A DNA stretch of 64,000 bases from Streptomyces sp. SLBN-31 (GCF_006715395.1 NZ_VFNC01000001.1:124001-188000), one strand, 5' to 3'. Numbered from the stretch's first letter, positions 45,763-57,546 are shown. Notes: a model not told the origin generated them from the letters alone. Program-made: numbers and translations.

Positions 45763-46620
45763 ATGGCTGTCTCCCAGCTTAGTGCTGCCCCGCGCCCGTC
45801 CGCGCACCCGAAGGCCAATCCCGGCTACGGAAAGAAGTCCGTCCCCGGCCAAGAGCCCCGCACCGGACGCGAGTTCGCTCATCTGCCCGCCCGCGAGGCA
45901 TCGATCGCCGGGTACCTCGACCGGCTCGACGACGGGGCGGACATCTCCATCAAGACCCTGGCCAAGCACCTCCCGTACGGTCAGTGCGCCCTGGCCACCG
46001 CCCTCAACAAGCTGTCCGCCGCAGGGCATTTGCGCCGCGTGCGCCGACCCGTCACCGTCGACGGCAACCCGCGCTGGGTCTGGCACACCTTCTTCTCCCG
46101 CCCCGCCGGCGACGACGCCTGGTGGGACGCCTTCCTCGCCGGGGAGGCGCCGGTCACCGAGCCGTCGCCGGAAGCGGTGCGCTCGGCCGCGTACGGCGTG
46201 CTCGCCCGTCTCGGCCGCGTCGACCCCCGGCTGACGCTCTCGGCCAGTGAGTGCGGCGCACTGGAGGAGAGCGCGGCGCAATGGTTCGCGCGGGGCGCGA
46301 GCGAGGCGCAGTTCGTGCAGGCGCTGACCGCCGGACTACCCGAACGAGTGGCGCACGCCTACGGCTTCGTACGGGCCCGGCTCCTGGCGAAGCTCCCACC
46401 GGAGCCACTGCCGCAGTCGCCGCCGCCCGCTCGCTACGAGGTCGTCTGCACCGCCTGCGCCGAGCCCGCCGCCGAGGGCGCCTCATTGCGCGGCGGACTC
46501 TGCGAGGGCTGCCGGGGCGGACGGCCCGTCCTCGCCGCCGACCGGGTCCACGCCCACGCGGGACACCTGCGCGCCGCTCTGCGCGCCCGCCCCAGTACAC
46601 AGAAAGGACCGGACGCATGA
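45763..46620 (+). CDS. winged-helix protein with C-terminal zinc ribbon
   Basis: 285 aa. A basic Gly/Pro-rich N-terminus (about 1-40) is followed by a MarR/winged-helix-like domain (about 45-100: SIKTLAKHLPYGQCALATALNKLSAAGHLRRV), a helical middle and a four-cysteine C-terminal ribbon (CTACAEP and CEGCRGG). It is probably a DNA-binding regulator. The stop overlaps ATG 46617 of the next frame (ATGA). The unusual hairpin and repeats upstream suggest it may regulate itself. Confidence 0.75.
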   Translation: MAVSQLSAAPRPSAHPKANPGYGKKSVPGQEPRTGREFAHLPAREASIAGYLDRLDDGADISIKTLAKHLPYGQCALATALNKLSAAGHLRRVRRPVTVDGNPRWVWHTFFSRPAGDDAWWDAFLAGEAPVTEPSPEAVRSAAYGVLARLGRVDPRLTLSASECGALEESAAQWFARGASEAQFVQALTAGLPERVAHAYGFVRARLLAKLPPEPLPQSPPPARYEVVCTACAEPAAEGASLRGGLCEGCRGGRPVLAADRVHAHAGHLRAALRARPSTQKGPDA

Positions 46621-46679
46621 CGACCTTGCAGCACGGGCCGCCCGCGGTCGGGGCAGGATGGAGGGGAGGAGGCGACGCC

Positions 46680-47258
46680 ATGACCCCCAGCACTGCCGAC
46701 CGGCCCCAGATGCTCGTCGAGGAGTTCGAGGAGCTCGCACGTCACGCGCCGGAATCCGCGCGCCTGGAGTTCCTGCACGGAAAGATCGGGGTCAAGCCCA
46801 TGCCGGACGGCAACCACGGCGAGATCGTCGCCTGGCTTCTCAAGCGGTGCATGCAGCATCGACCTGAGCTGTTCCTCTATCCGGAACAGGGGCTGAAGGT
46901 CGAGGCATACCGAAAAGGGCGAGCGAAGCCGGACGGTGTCCTGGTGCCCGAGGGGTACTTCGTCGGCAAGGGCGAGTGGTCCGACCCCGCCGGCGTCCTC
47001 ATGGTCGTCGAGGTCACCTCGCACGACTGGGACGCGGACAGGCGCGACCGAGTCGAGAAGCCGGACGGCTATGCGGCGGCCGGCATCCCCGTCTACCTCC
47101 TCGTCGACCGGGACCAGAACAGCGTGACCGTCCACGCGGATCCCGAGGGCGGCGCTTACCGATCCGTGACCACCCGGGCCTTCGGAACGGAGATCGAGTT
47201 GCCGGACCCGGTCGGGTTCACCCTGGACACGGCGATGCTCAAGGAGTTCGCCGACTGA
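46680..47258 (+). CDS. Uma2 family (DUF820) protein, restriction-endonuclease fold
   Basis: 192 aa from ATG 46680, preceded by GGGGAGGAGG; ATG 46617 would add 21 residues and is less likely. It has the PD-(D/E)xK-like core: ARPDG-type segment KPDGVLVP, then VVEVTSHDWD with the E-x-K arrangement blurred. Uma2 proteins are abundant in streptomycetes and their role is not established. It is in tandem with the winged-helix gene. Confidence 0.85.
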   Translation: MTPSTADRPQMLVEEFEELARHAPESARLEFLHGKIGVKPMPDGNHGEIVAWLLKRCMQHRPELFLYPEQGLKVEAYRKGRAKPDGVLVPEGYFVGKGEWSDPAGVLMVVEVTSHDWDADRRDRVEKPDGYAAAGIPVYLLVDRDQNSVTVHADPEGGAYRSVTTRAFGTEIELPDPVGFTLDTAMLKEFAD

Positions 47259-47390
47259 GTCCACCTGCGGAAACGCGGCCCGGGAAAATCTCCGAAGAAA
47301 AATCCGCGAGCGTGTCGATTCCCCCGTCCCCCGATCGACGCCCTGGGTGAGAGGCCGGAAAGGAACCGGCCCCGGACCTCAGGAGTCACC

Positions 47391-47747
47391 ATGCCCCGCT
47401 ACCTCTCCCTCGTCCGCATCGACGAGTCCACCATGCCCGCCGAAGGCCCCAGCCCCGAGCTGATGCAGCGCATGGGCGAGCTGATCGAGGAGGTCACCAA
47501 GGCCGGCGTCATGCTCGACACCGCCGGTCTCACCCCGTCCGCGCAGGGCGCCCGCGTGCGCTGGGAAGGCGGGCAGATCTCCGTGACCGACGGGCCCTTC
47601 ACGGAGTCCAAGGAGGTCATCGGCGGCTACGCGCTGATGCAGTGCAAGGACAGGGCCGAGGCGCTGGAGTGGGCGAAGAAGTTCCTGAAGGTGCACGAGG
47701 AGTACTGGACGGTCACCTGTGAGGTGCGGGAGATCGCCGAGGGCTGA
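47391..47747 (+). CDS. YCII/DGPF domain protein
   Basis: 118 aa. It contains the DGPF signature (VTDGPFTESKEVIGGYAL, near 65), the reason for the family name. Such proteins are encoded directly next to ECF42-type sigma factors, as here, and are thought to be functional partners. The catalytic activity, if any, is not known. Confidence 0.9.
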   Translation: MPRYLSLVRIDESTMPAEGPSPELMQRMGELIEEVTKAGVMLDTAGLTPSAQGARVRWEGGQISVTDGPFTESKEVIGGYALMQCKDRAEALEWAKKFLKVHEEYWTVTCEVREIAEG

Positions 47748-47765
47748 CGCCTCGCCGGTACCTGC

Positions 47766-47794
47766 TTGGCCCGGCGCCGCGCACGGTGTTCGAT
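47766..47794 (+). promoter_or_regulatory. candidate promoter of the ECF42 sigma gene
   Basis: TTGGCC (47766-47771), 17 bp, TTCGAT (47789-47794), ending 8 nt before the GTG. The position is suited to a leaderless or near-leaderless message. The sequence is a moderate fit only. Confidence 0.3.
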
Positions 47795-47802
47795 GGTGGG
47801 CT

Positions 47803-49065
47803 GTGACAGCGCAGCCCACCGCCGACCCCCGCCACGCCACCGAGACCGTCTTCCGTATCGAGTCCCCCCGGATCATCGCCGCCCTCACCCGTCTCGTCCG
47901 TGACGTCGGCATCGCCGAGGAACTCGCCCAGGACGCCCTGGTCGCCGCCCTGGAGCAGTGGCCCCGGGACGGGGTGCCCGACAACCCGGGCGCCTGGCTG
48001 ATGGCGACCGCCCGCCACCGTGCCGTCGACCTCGTCCGCCGCCGCGAGAACTACGCCCGCAAGCTGCAGGAGATCGGCCGGAGCGTGGAGACCGCGGCAC
48101 CGCCCGAGGAGCCCGCCGACCCCGACGACATCGACGACGACCTGCTCAGGCTCGTCTTCACGGCCTGCCACCCCGTGCTGTCCGCCGAGGCCCGCATCGC
48201 CCTCACCCTGCGGCTGCTGGGCGGCCTGACCACCGCCGAGATCGCCCGCGCGTTCCTGGTGCCCGAGCCGACCGTCGCCCAGCGCATCGTCCGCGCCAAA
48301 CGCACCCTCGCCGCGAAGAACGTCGCCTTCGAGGTGCCGTACGGCCCCGAACGCGAGGCCCGGCTGGGGTCCGTCCTCGACGTCATCTACCTCATCTTCA
48401 ACGAGGGGTACGCCGCCACCGCCGGCGACGACTGGCTGCGCCCCGCGCTGTGCGAGGACGCGCTGCGGCTGGCCCGCGTCCTCAGCTCGCTCATGCCCAA
48501 GGAACCCGAGGTGCACGCTCTGACCTCGCTGCTGGAGTTCCAGGCGTCCCGTGCCGCCGCCCGTACCGGTCCCGACGGCGAGCCGGTCCTCCTCAAGGAC
48601 CAGAACCGCCGCCGCTGGAACCGCATGCTCATCGCGCGCGGCATCACTGCCCTGCACCGCGCCGAGGCCACGGCCACCGGCGCCCCGGGCCCGTACGCCC
48701 TGCAGGCGGCCATCGCCGCCTGCCACGCGCACGCGTACACCTACGATGAGACCGACTGGCGCAGCATCGCGACGCTGTACGGGCTGCTCGCCGCCCGAGC
48801 CCCGTCGCCCGTCGTCGAGCTCAACCGCGCGGTCGCCGTGTCGATGGCCGAGGGGCCGCGGCAGGGGCTCGCGATCGTCGACGCCCTCGCCGACGAGCCC
48901 GCCCTCGCCGGCTACCACCTGCTGCCCAGCGTGCGCGGCGACCTGCTCGCCCGGCTCGGGCGTACGGCGGAGGCGCGCGAGGAGTTCCTACGGGCCGCGG
49001 GGCTCGCGCGCAACGAGCGCGAGCGGGAGCTGCTGCTGGGGCGAGCGGCCACATGTGAAACGTAA
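47803..49065 (+). CDS. ECF42-type RNA polymerase sigma factor with C-terminal extension
   Basis: 420 aa from GTG 47803. The N-terminal region has sigma-2 (ARHRAVDLVRRRENYARKL) and sigma-4 (about 130-185, GGLTTAEIARAFLVPEPTVAQRI). A C-terminal domain of about 230 aa with TPR-like helices follows, the mark of the ECF42 group. These proteins are linked to a DGPF protein rather than to a classic anti-sigma factor; that gene lies immediately upstream. Confidence 0.9.
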   Translation: MTAQPTADPRHATETVFRIESPRIIAALTRLVRDVGIAEELAQDALVAALEQWPRDGVPDNPGAWLMATARHRAVDLVRRRENYARKLQEIGRSVETAAPPEEPADPDDIDDDLLRLVFTACHPVLSAEARIALTLRLLGGLTTAEIARAFLVPEPTVAQRIVRAKRTLAAKNVAFEVPYGPEREARLGSVLDVIYLIFNEGYAATAGDDWLRPALCEDALRLARVLSSLMPKEPEVHALTSLLEFQASRAAARTGPDGEPVLLKDQNRRRWNRMLIARGITALHRAEATATGAPGPYALQAAIAACHAHAYTYDETDWRSIATLYGLLAARAPSPVVELNRAVAVSMAEGPRQGLAIVDALADEPALAGYHLLPSVRGDLLARLGRTAEAREEFLRAAGLARNERERELLLGRAATCET

Positions 49066-49166
49066 TCTTCTTCCCCCGAAACTCTGTTCCCATGCGTCCC
49101 CGTGGCATCTACAGTTACTCAGCCCCTGTGCGGGGCCTGTGCTGTGATCCATGGGGGGTCGACAAC

Positions 49167-51212
49167 TTGAGACTGTTCACGCGCCGCCGTGCCGCGGCGC
49201 TCGCGACCGCGGCGGCGCTCGCCGCGATGGGCACCCTGGCGAGCGCTCCGGGCGCCGCCGCCGACGACGCCGGACCCTGGCCGGGCACCGAGGGCAAGAT
49301 CCTCACCGACGGCCCGACGGTGGTCGATCCGGCCACCGGGACCGCCACCCAGGTGGGCACCCACATGGGCAGCTACGCGGCCTGGGCGCCGGACGGCAGC
49401 CGGATCGTCTCCGAATGGGGCCAGCTCGCCAGCGAACGGCCCGACGGCAGCTCGCGGTTCAGCCTGCCCTGGGCGACGGGCGTGCGCTCCAGCGCCGAGC
49501 AGAAGGACATCGCCTTCTGGTGGGGCGGCCGTTACGTCGTCTACTCCACCGGCGGCCAGATCGTCTACGGCCCCTCCGACGGCTCATGGGCCCCCGAGCC
49601 CCTGCTGTCCGCCACCCAGGAGCCGTCCACCGTCTGCGACGAGGACCCGACCGTCAGCCCGAGCGGCCTGATGGCCTTCTCCCGCCGCATCAACTACGGC
49701 TGCTACGACAACGACGGCGTCTGGGTCTACGACGGGTCCGCGAACACGGTCAAGCGCGTCATCGCCGACGCCGCGCAGCCCGCGTTCTCCCCGGACGGCA
49801 CCAGGCTCGCCTTCGTCCGCAACGTGAACGGCGGCCTCAGTCAGCTGTTCACCGCCAACGCCGACGGCACCGACGTCAAGCAGATCACCACCGACGGCCG
49901 CGGCTACGCGAACCCGTCCTGGTCGCCGACCGGCACCCGGATCATCGCCGACGTCCACACCTCCGGCGACAGCTCCGACGTGCACACCACCGGGTACGTC
50001 GACGTGGCCACCGGCGCGACGACCGCGATTCCCGGCACGCCGAAGGGCAGCAATCCCAGCTGGCAGCCGCTGCGCAAGAACTCCGCCGGCCGCGTCTGGG
50101 GCTCGGACGTCTACGCCAGCAACATCGCCTCCTCGCGCTGGACCTGGAACACCTACGGCGGCACGAAGGTCCCGGGCCTGATGGACGCCAAGGCCGCCGT
50201 CCTGATCAACCGCGACGACTCGGCGTACTCGCTCACCGCGCCCGCCCTCGCAGGCAAGAAGCACGGCCCGGTCCTCGGCACCACCAGGAGCGGCCTGACG
50301 ACCGCGGTGAAGAACGAGCTCAAGCGCACCCTGAAGCCGGGCTCGAACGTCTACCTCATCGGCGGCACGTCGATCCTGACCAGCACGGTCTCCTCGCAGG
50401 TCAGCTCGCTCGGCTTCACCCCGAAGCGGCTGTCCGGCACCGACCGCTACGCCACCTCGGTCGCCGTCGCCAAGTCGGTGACGAGCAGCCCGAAGTACGT
50501 CTTCCTGGCCACCGGCACCGACTACCACTCCGCGCTCGCGGCCGCCGCCGCGGCAGGCGCCGACGGCACGAGCAGCGCGGGCAGCGTCGTGCTCAACAAC
50601 GGCAACTCGCTGACCTCGTCGGTGAAGTCGTACCTGAACAGCCTGAACCCGAACAACACCATGATCATCACGGTGGGTTCCTCGGCGAAGTACGCGCTGA
50701 CGCACACGTACTTCTCCAACTGGCCGTCGACGTTCTCGTACTACCCGATCACGGCGTCGACGAACGAGGGCACCTCGGTCGCCATCGCCAAGTTCTGGTG
50801 GTCGGCGCCGAGCACGGCGGCGCTCGCGTACACCAACTCCTGGCGCGGCGGCGTCTCCGCGGGCGCGGCGATGAACGTCTTCGGCCCCGTCCTGTGGACC
50901 GCCAAGGACAGCCTCTCCAGCGAGGTCAAGAGCTACCTGCTGCGCGAGTCGGCGAGCACGAACTCCGTGATCGCGTTCGGCGGCACGGGTTCGGTCGCCA
51001 AGGCCGCGCTGGACACCGCGGGCGCCGCGATCAGCGCGAGCGCGAGCCAGTTCGTCTACAACCCGTACTACAACGGCGTCATCCCGACGACGTCCCTGCA
51101 GAGCACCTACGCGGCCCGTACCAACGGCGGGCAGCCGGACACCGTGGCCCGCACGGGCCCGCTCGGCTCGGACCCGCACCTGGGCTCGCTCAGGACGGTC
51201 CAGCACCAGTAG
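49167..51212 (+). CDS. secreted protein with WD40-like and cell-wall-binding repeat 2 domains
   Basis: 681 aa from TTG 49167, which has GGGGGG 8 nt upstream; an ATG at 49092 is an alternative. A signal peptide (to about AAA at 31) is followed by TolB/PD40-type beta-propeller repeats (AFSPDGTRLAFVRN) and then about three CWB2 repeats (RLSGTDRYATSVAVAK, near 430). CWB2 repeats bind anionic wall polymers in clostridia and occur sporadically in actinobacteria. The protein is likely wall-attached; its function is unknown. Confidence 0.8.
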   Translation: MRLFTRRRAAALATAAALAAMGTLASAPGAAADDAGPWPGTEGKILTDGPTVVDPATGTATQVGTHMGSYAAWAPDGSRIVSEWGQLASERPDGSSRFSLPWATGVRSSAEQKDIAFWWGGRYVVYSTGGQIVYGPSDGSWAPEPLLSATQEPSTVCDEDPTVSPSGLMAFSRRINYGCYDNDGVWVYDGSANTVKRVIADAAQPAFSPDGTRLAFVRNVNGGLSQLFTANADGTDVKQITTDGRGYANPSWSPTGTRIIADVHTSGDSSDVHTTGYVDVATGATTAIPGTPKGSNPSWQPLRKNSAGRVWGSDVYASNIASSRWTWNTYGGTKVPGLMDAKAAVLINRDDSAYSLTAPALAGKKHGPVLGTTRSGLTTAVKNELKRTLKPGSNVYLIGGTSILTSTVSSQVSSLGFTPKRLSGTDRYATSVAVAKSVTSSPKYVFLATGTDYHSALAAAAAAGADGTSSAGSVVLNNGNSLTSSVKSYLNSLNPNNTMIITVGSSAKYALTHTYFSNWPSTFSYYPITASTNEGTSVAIAKFWWSAPSTAALAYTNSWRGGVSAGAAMNVFGPVLWTAKDSLSSEVKSYLLRESASTNSVIAFGGTGSVAKAALDTAGAAISASASQFVYNPYYNGVIPTTSLQSTYAARTNGGQPDTVARTGPLGSDPHLGSLRTVQHQ

Positions 51213-51217
51213 TCCGG

Positions 51218-52381
51218 CTAGGCGGCGGGGGCACCGATCAGCATGGTCGGCGCCCCCGCGACCCGCGTCAGGAACACCGTCGCCGAGTGCGGGCCGGACG
51301 GCTTGACCTTCCTGCGCAGTTCCTCCGGCTCCACCGCCGACCCGCGCTTCTTCACGGTCAGCGTCCCGACCCCGCGCTCGCGCAGCAGTGCCTTCAACTT
51401 CTTCACGTTGAAGGGGAGTTGGTCGGTGATCTCGTAGGCGGTGGCATACGGCGACTCGTGCCGCTCGTCCGAGGTGACATAGGCGATGGTCGGGTCGATC
51501 AGGCCGCCGCCCACCTCCTCGGCCACCTCGGCGACCAGGTGGGCGCGGATGACGGCGCCGTCGGGCTCGTACAAGTACCGCCCGACCGGCCGGACTTCGG
51601 GGTCGGGGAGGCCGCGGCCGAGCAGGGTGCGCGGCCCGGGCAGCAGGGTGGCCCGGACCGCCCCCGGCGCCGTCCCGAACCACAGCACCGCCTCCTTCAC
51701 GTCCCCGCCGTCCGAGATCCACTCGGCTTCGGCGTCGGCCGGGACGGCCTCGTGCGGAATGCCGGGCGCGACCTTCAGCGCGGCGTGCGGTGCCGTGCGG
51801 GCCGCTTCGACGGCCCAGGACAGGGGCGGCGAGTAGGCCTCGGGGTCGAAGATGCGCCCCCGGCCGCCGCGCCGGGCGGGGTCGACGAACACGGCGTCCC
51901 AGCCCGTGGTGCCGACCTCCGTGACATCGGCCTCCCGCACCTCGATCAGGTCCGTCAGCCCCAGCGCCTCGGCGTTCGCCCGCGCCGCGGCCGCCGTCAC
52001 CGGGTCCCGGTCCACGGCGAGGACCCTGATGCCCGCGCGGGCCAGCGCGATCGCGTCCCCGCCGATTCCGCAGCACAGGTCCGCGAGCGAGGTCACGCCC
52101 AGCGCCCGCAGCCGCCCGGCCCGGTACGCGGCGACGGCGGCCCGGGTCGACTGCTCGACGCCGTTGGGCGTGAAGAACATGCGCCCCGCGTCCTCCTGGC
52201 CGAACTTGGCCGCCGCCCGCTGCCGCAACCGGGCCTGGCCGAGCGCCGCCGACACCAGTTCGGCGGGGTGGTCGCGGCGCAGCCGGGTCGCCACGGCGAG
52301 TTCGTCGGCCGGGGCGGTGTCGCGCACCTCGTCGAGGAGGGCGCGGCCTTCGGGGGTGAGAAGGGGTGCGAGGTCGTTCAC
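51218..52381 (-). CDS. class I SAM-dependent methyltransferase, THUMP-like domain
   Basis: 387 aa from GTG 52381. Motif I of the SAM fold is ADLCCGIGGDAIALARAG (about 100-117), with AVDRDPVTAAAARANAE after it and VFVDPARRGGRGR (about 170) carrying the DPAR motif seen in RNA methyltransferases. The C-terminal part resembles a THUMP-like domain. Substrate probably RNA, unproven. It converges on the CWB2 gene and diverges from the deacetylases. Confidence 0.85.
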   Translation of the reverse strand: MNDLAPLLTPEGRALLDEVRDTAPADELAVATRLRRDHPAELVSAALGQARLRQRAAAKFGQEDAGRMFFTPNGVEQSTRAAVAAYRAGRLRALGVTSLADLCCGIGGDAIALARAGIRVLAVDRDPVTAAAARANAEALGLTDLIEVREADVTEVGTTGWDAVFVDPARRGGRGRIFDPEAYSPPLSWAVEAARTAPHAALKVAPGIPHEAVPADAEAEWISDGGDVKEAVLWFGTAPGAVRATLLPGPRTLLGRGLPDPEVRPVGRYLYEPDGAVIRAHLVAEVAEEVGGGLIDPTIAYVTSDERHESPYATAYEITDQLPFNVKKLKALLRERGVGTLTVKKRGSAVEPEELRRKVKPSGPHSATVFLTRVAGAPTMLIGAPAA

Positions 52382-52471
52382 CGGCTCATTGTGGGCCAGC
52401 CGGGGGACGGTGTGCGTGCGGCCGAGGTGTCGGACGGGGTTGCGGGCCGGGGGCTGCGAAGATCCGGGCCC

Positions 52472-53415
<944 letters not shown>

Positions 53416-53419
<4 letters not shown>

Positions 53420-54222
53420 GGCGCCGGGGCCTGGTGACGGGCGTCCTGGCGCTGGTCCTGCTCACCGGCTGCGCCCCGTCCGTCGCGCCCATCGAACGGC
53501 TCGGTGAGAAGGCGGCCCAGCGGGTGCGGGCCGACGGCCCCTCGGGCGCCGCCGTACCGCCGTTCCGGCGCTGGGGCCTGCCGGAGCCGCTGGCCCGCCC
53601 CCCGAGACCGGCGCGCGCCCGGACGGCCCGCGCGGCGCGCCCCCTGCCCGTCGTCTCCCGCGTCGCCACCCGCGACAGGGTCGTCTTCCTCACCTACGAC
53701 GACGGCGCCGAGCAGGACCCCCGCTTCGTCGACATGGTCCGTGAACTGCGCCTGCCGGTCAGCATGTTCCTCACCGACAGCGTCGTCGGACCGAGGTACG
53801 GCCACTTCGCCCGCCTGCGCTCGGCGGGCGCCGGCATCCAGAACCACACCCTCGACCACTCCGCCCTGCGCGGTCTGCCCTACGCGGGCCAGCGCGCCGA
53901 GATCTGCGGCCAGCAGGACAAGCTCCGCTCCCGCTTCGGCGTCCGCCCCCGCCTCTTCCGCCCGCCGTACGGCACCTACGACACCACCACCCTGCGCGCG
54001 GCGGCCGACTGCGGTGTCTCGGCGGTCGTGCTGTGGCGGGCGTCGATGGAGGCCGGGGAGCCGACGTTCGCCCGGGGCGAGCGCCGGCTGCGGGCGGGCG
54101 ACATCGTCTCGGTGCCGTCGGGCGAGTCGGCCTTCCCGACCCTCGTCGAACGCACCCGAGGACTGCTGCGGGCGGCACAGGAACGCGGGCTGACGGTGGC
54201 ACGGCTGGAGGACTACCTGTAG
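53416..54222 (+). CDS. lipoprotein polysaccharide deacetylase, copy 2
   Basis: 268 aa from GTG. Lipobox LLTGC (C19), then a Pro/Arg-rich linker and the NodB domain with LTYDDGAEQD, HTLDHSAL and RPPYGTYDTTT. Motif 2 has Ser in place of the usual Pro, though both histidines are kept. It is a diverged tandem duplicate of the previous gene; both end ARLEDYL. Together they may act on peptidoglycan or another surface polymer. Confidence 0.9.
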
Positions 54223-54470
54223 CCGAGCGCCACCGCGAGGAAGAACAGGGCCGCCAGTAACTGCCCCCCGCCGGTCACGGCGAACCCGTCCCGGAAGAAG
54301 AAGACGGCGGCCGCCAGGGCCACCACCGCCGCCCCGCCCAGCCACACCATCGCGCCCCACGCGTGCCCGTTCAGCGCCAGGGCGGCGGCGAACACCAGGC
54401 CGAAGGCGACTTCGGCCGGGAGGAGAACCACGAGCGCGCAGCCGTCGGACGACAGGGACCGGGAGGGCAT
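54213..54470 (-). CDS. small membrane protein (85 aa)
   Basis: 85 aa with three hydrophobic segments (about 10-32, 37-58 and 65-83) linked by short loops. It starts at ATG 54470. No family is recognised. It converges with the second deacetylase, their ends overlapping by 10 bp, and diverges from groES. Confidence 0.6.
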   Translation of the reverse strand: MPSRSLSSDGCALVVLLPAEVAFGLVFAAALALNGHAWGAMVWLGGAAVVALAAAVFFFRDGFAVTGGGQLLAALFFLAVALGYR

Positions 54471-54559
54471 GGGCCGACGGTACGCGTCCGGCACGGCGGC
54501 CGGCACCCTTCCGCGGCGCGCCGCTTCGACCGTCTCCCGGGGCCGACGCGCCGTCGGGA

Positions 54560-54586
54560 TTAGCAGTCCGCTTGACCGAGTGCTAA
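54560..54586 (+). promoter_or_regulatory. CIRCE element 1 upstream of groES
   Basis: TTAGCAGTC (54560-54568), N9, GAGTGCTAA (54578-54586): the CIRCE consensus with one mismatch in the left arm. The HrcA repressor binds it. The -35 box of the promoter (TTGACC, 54572-54577) lies in its loop. Confidence 0.92.
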
Positions 54587-54599
54587 TCGCGGTCATAGT
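54572..54599 (+). promoter_or_regulatory. groES-groEL1 promoter
   Basis: TTGACC (54572-54577), 16 bp, CATAGT (54594-54599). Start near 54606 lies just before CIRCE 2. Confidence 0.75.
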
Positions 54600-54607
54600 C
54601 TCGGCTC

Positions 54608-54632
54608 TGGCACTCCCCCCTGGAGAGTGCCA
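54608..54632 (+). promoter_or_regulatory. CIRCE element 2 upstream of groES
   Basis: TGGCACTC (54608-54615), N9, GAGTGCCA (54625-54632) is a perfect inverted repeat of the CIRCE type, at the predicted transcription start. Confidence 0.88.
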
Positions 54633-54732
54633 AACAAGCGACGGGCAGGTCCGGCACCCGCGACGACGGATCGACCTGGTCGCCACCTCAGACAGTTAAC
54701 CCCGTGAGATCTCCGAAGGGGGAGGTCGGATC

Positions 54733-55041
54733 GTGACGACCGCCAGCTCCAAGGTTGCCATCAAGCCGCTCGAGGACCGCATTGTGGTCCAGCCGCTGGA
54801 CGCCGAGCAGACCACGGCCTCTGGCCTGGTCATCCCGGACACCGCCAAGGAGAAGCCCCAGGAGGGCGTCGTCCTGGCCGTGGGCCCGGGCCGGTTCGAG
54901 AACGGCGAGCGCCTGCCGCTCGACGTCAAGACCGGCGACATCGTGCTGTACAGCAAGTACGGCGGCACCGAGGTGAAGTACAACGGCGAGGAGTACCTCG
55001 TCCTCTCGGCTCGCGACGTGCTCGCGATCATCGAGAAGTAG
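54733..55041 (+). CDS. groES: co-chaperonin GroES
   Basis: 102 aa from GTG with GGGGGAGG upstream. It has [14 protein letters not shown] at the start and the mobile loop with [15 protein letters not shown] (about 32-46). GroES caps GroEL. Two CIRCE sites upstream show HrcA control. groEL1 follows after 117 bp. Confidence 0.98.
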   Translation: MTTASSKVAIKPLEDRIVVQPLDAEQTTASGLVIPDTAKEKPQEGVVLAVGPGRFENGERLPLDVKTGDIVLYSKYGGTEVKYNGEEYLVLSARDVLAIIEK

Positions 55042-56784
<1,743 letters not shown>

Positions 56785-56800
56785 CCCAGGTCAGCACCGA

Positions 56801-56827
56801 GGCCCGGCACCCGATGGGTGCCGGGCC
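56801..56827. terminator. bidirectional terminator after groEL1
   Basis: GGCCCGGCACCC (56801-56812) and GGGTGCCGGGCC (56816-56827) form a perfect 12-bp stem with a GAT loop between two convergent genes. Confidence 0.85.
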
Positions 56828-56838
56828 TTCGCGTTCCC

Positions 56839-57546
56839 CTACTGCTCCAGCGCGTCGAGCGCGCCCAGCTGCTCCATCAGCCCGAGCCGGTCGTACTGCC
56901 ACCACCCCTCGGCGAGCTTCCCGTCCTCGTCGCAGCGGAAGACGGTCGTCCCGGTCATCACGACGCTCCGCCCGGTGGCCGGCAGCCCCATGAACTCACC
57001 GCTGTGGGTCCCGCGCCAGGTCCACCGGGTGCACACCCGGTCTCCCTGCGAGATCTGGTCCTCGATGTCGAAGGTGTAGTCGAACCCGGCGCGCCACATC
57101 CGGATGTCCCGCCGCATGGCGTCCATGCCCAGGGTGTCCTGCTCCTTGCCGGGATCGTGGTCGTGATAGTTCTCGGCGACCAGTTCGTCGAGCGCCGGCA
57201 GCTCCCCCTTCTGCGCGATCCTTTCGAAGAACCGCCGCACGTTCACCGCGTGCAACTGGTCGTCCCGCACCACGTCCAGGTCCGTGAAGGTCGGCATCTC
57301 GTCGCAGAGGGCCACCATCTCCCGGAAGATCCTGTCCGTCTCGGGCAGGCCGGAGTTGCGCATCGCCTCCTCGTACGACGGGAACTCCACGATCTCGATG
57401 AAGTGCGAGGCGTCGGAGTGGTCCTTGCCGACCACCGCGTGCGTCGCCGTGCGCTTCCCCTTGGTCTGCTCGACCCATGTGTTCATCAGCCGGTCGATGT
57501 CGTCGAAGTGGCTGGTCCTGCAGTCGATGATCTGAACGAAAGTCAT
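56839..57546 (-). CDS. SnoaL-like/ester cyclase family protein
   Basis: 235 aa from ATG 57546. The N-terminal 100 residues form an alpha/beta ferredoxin-like region (TFVQIIDCRTSHFDDIDRLMNTW, FIEIVEFPSYEEAMRNS). The C-terminal half is a SnoaL-like cone (VNVRRFFERIAQKGELPALDELVAENYHDH, WTWRGTHSGEFMG). Such fusions are seen in actinobacterial proteins of unknown activity. It may be co-expressed with nothing else; the SDR on the same strand ends 76 bp upstream. Confidence 0.75.
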   Translation of the reverse strand: MTFVQIIDCRTSHFDDIDRLMNTWVEQTKGKRTATHAVVGKDHSDASHFIEIVEFPSYEEAMRNSGLPETDRIFREMVALCDEMPTFTDLDVVRDDQLHAVNVRRFFERIAQKGELPALDELVAENYHDHDPGKEQDTLGMDAMRRDIRMWRAGFDYTFDIEDQISQGDRVCTRWTWRGTHSGEFMGLPATGRSVVMTGTTVFRCDEDGKLAEGWWQYDRLGLMEQLGALDALEQ

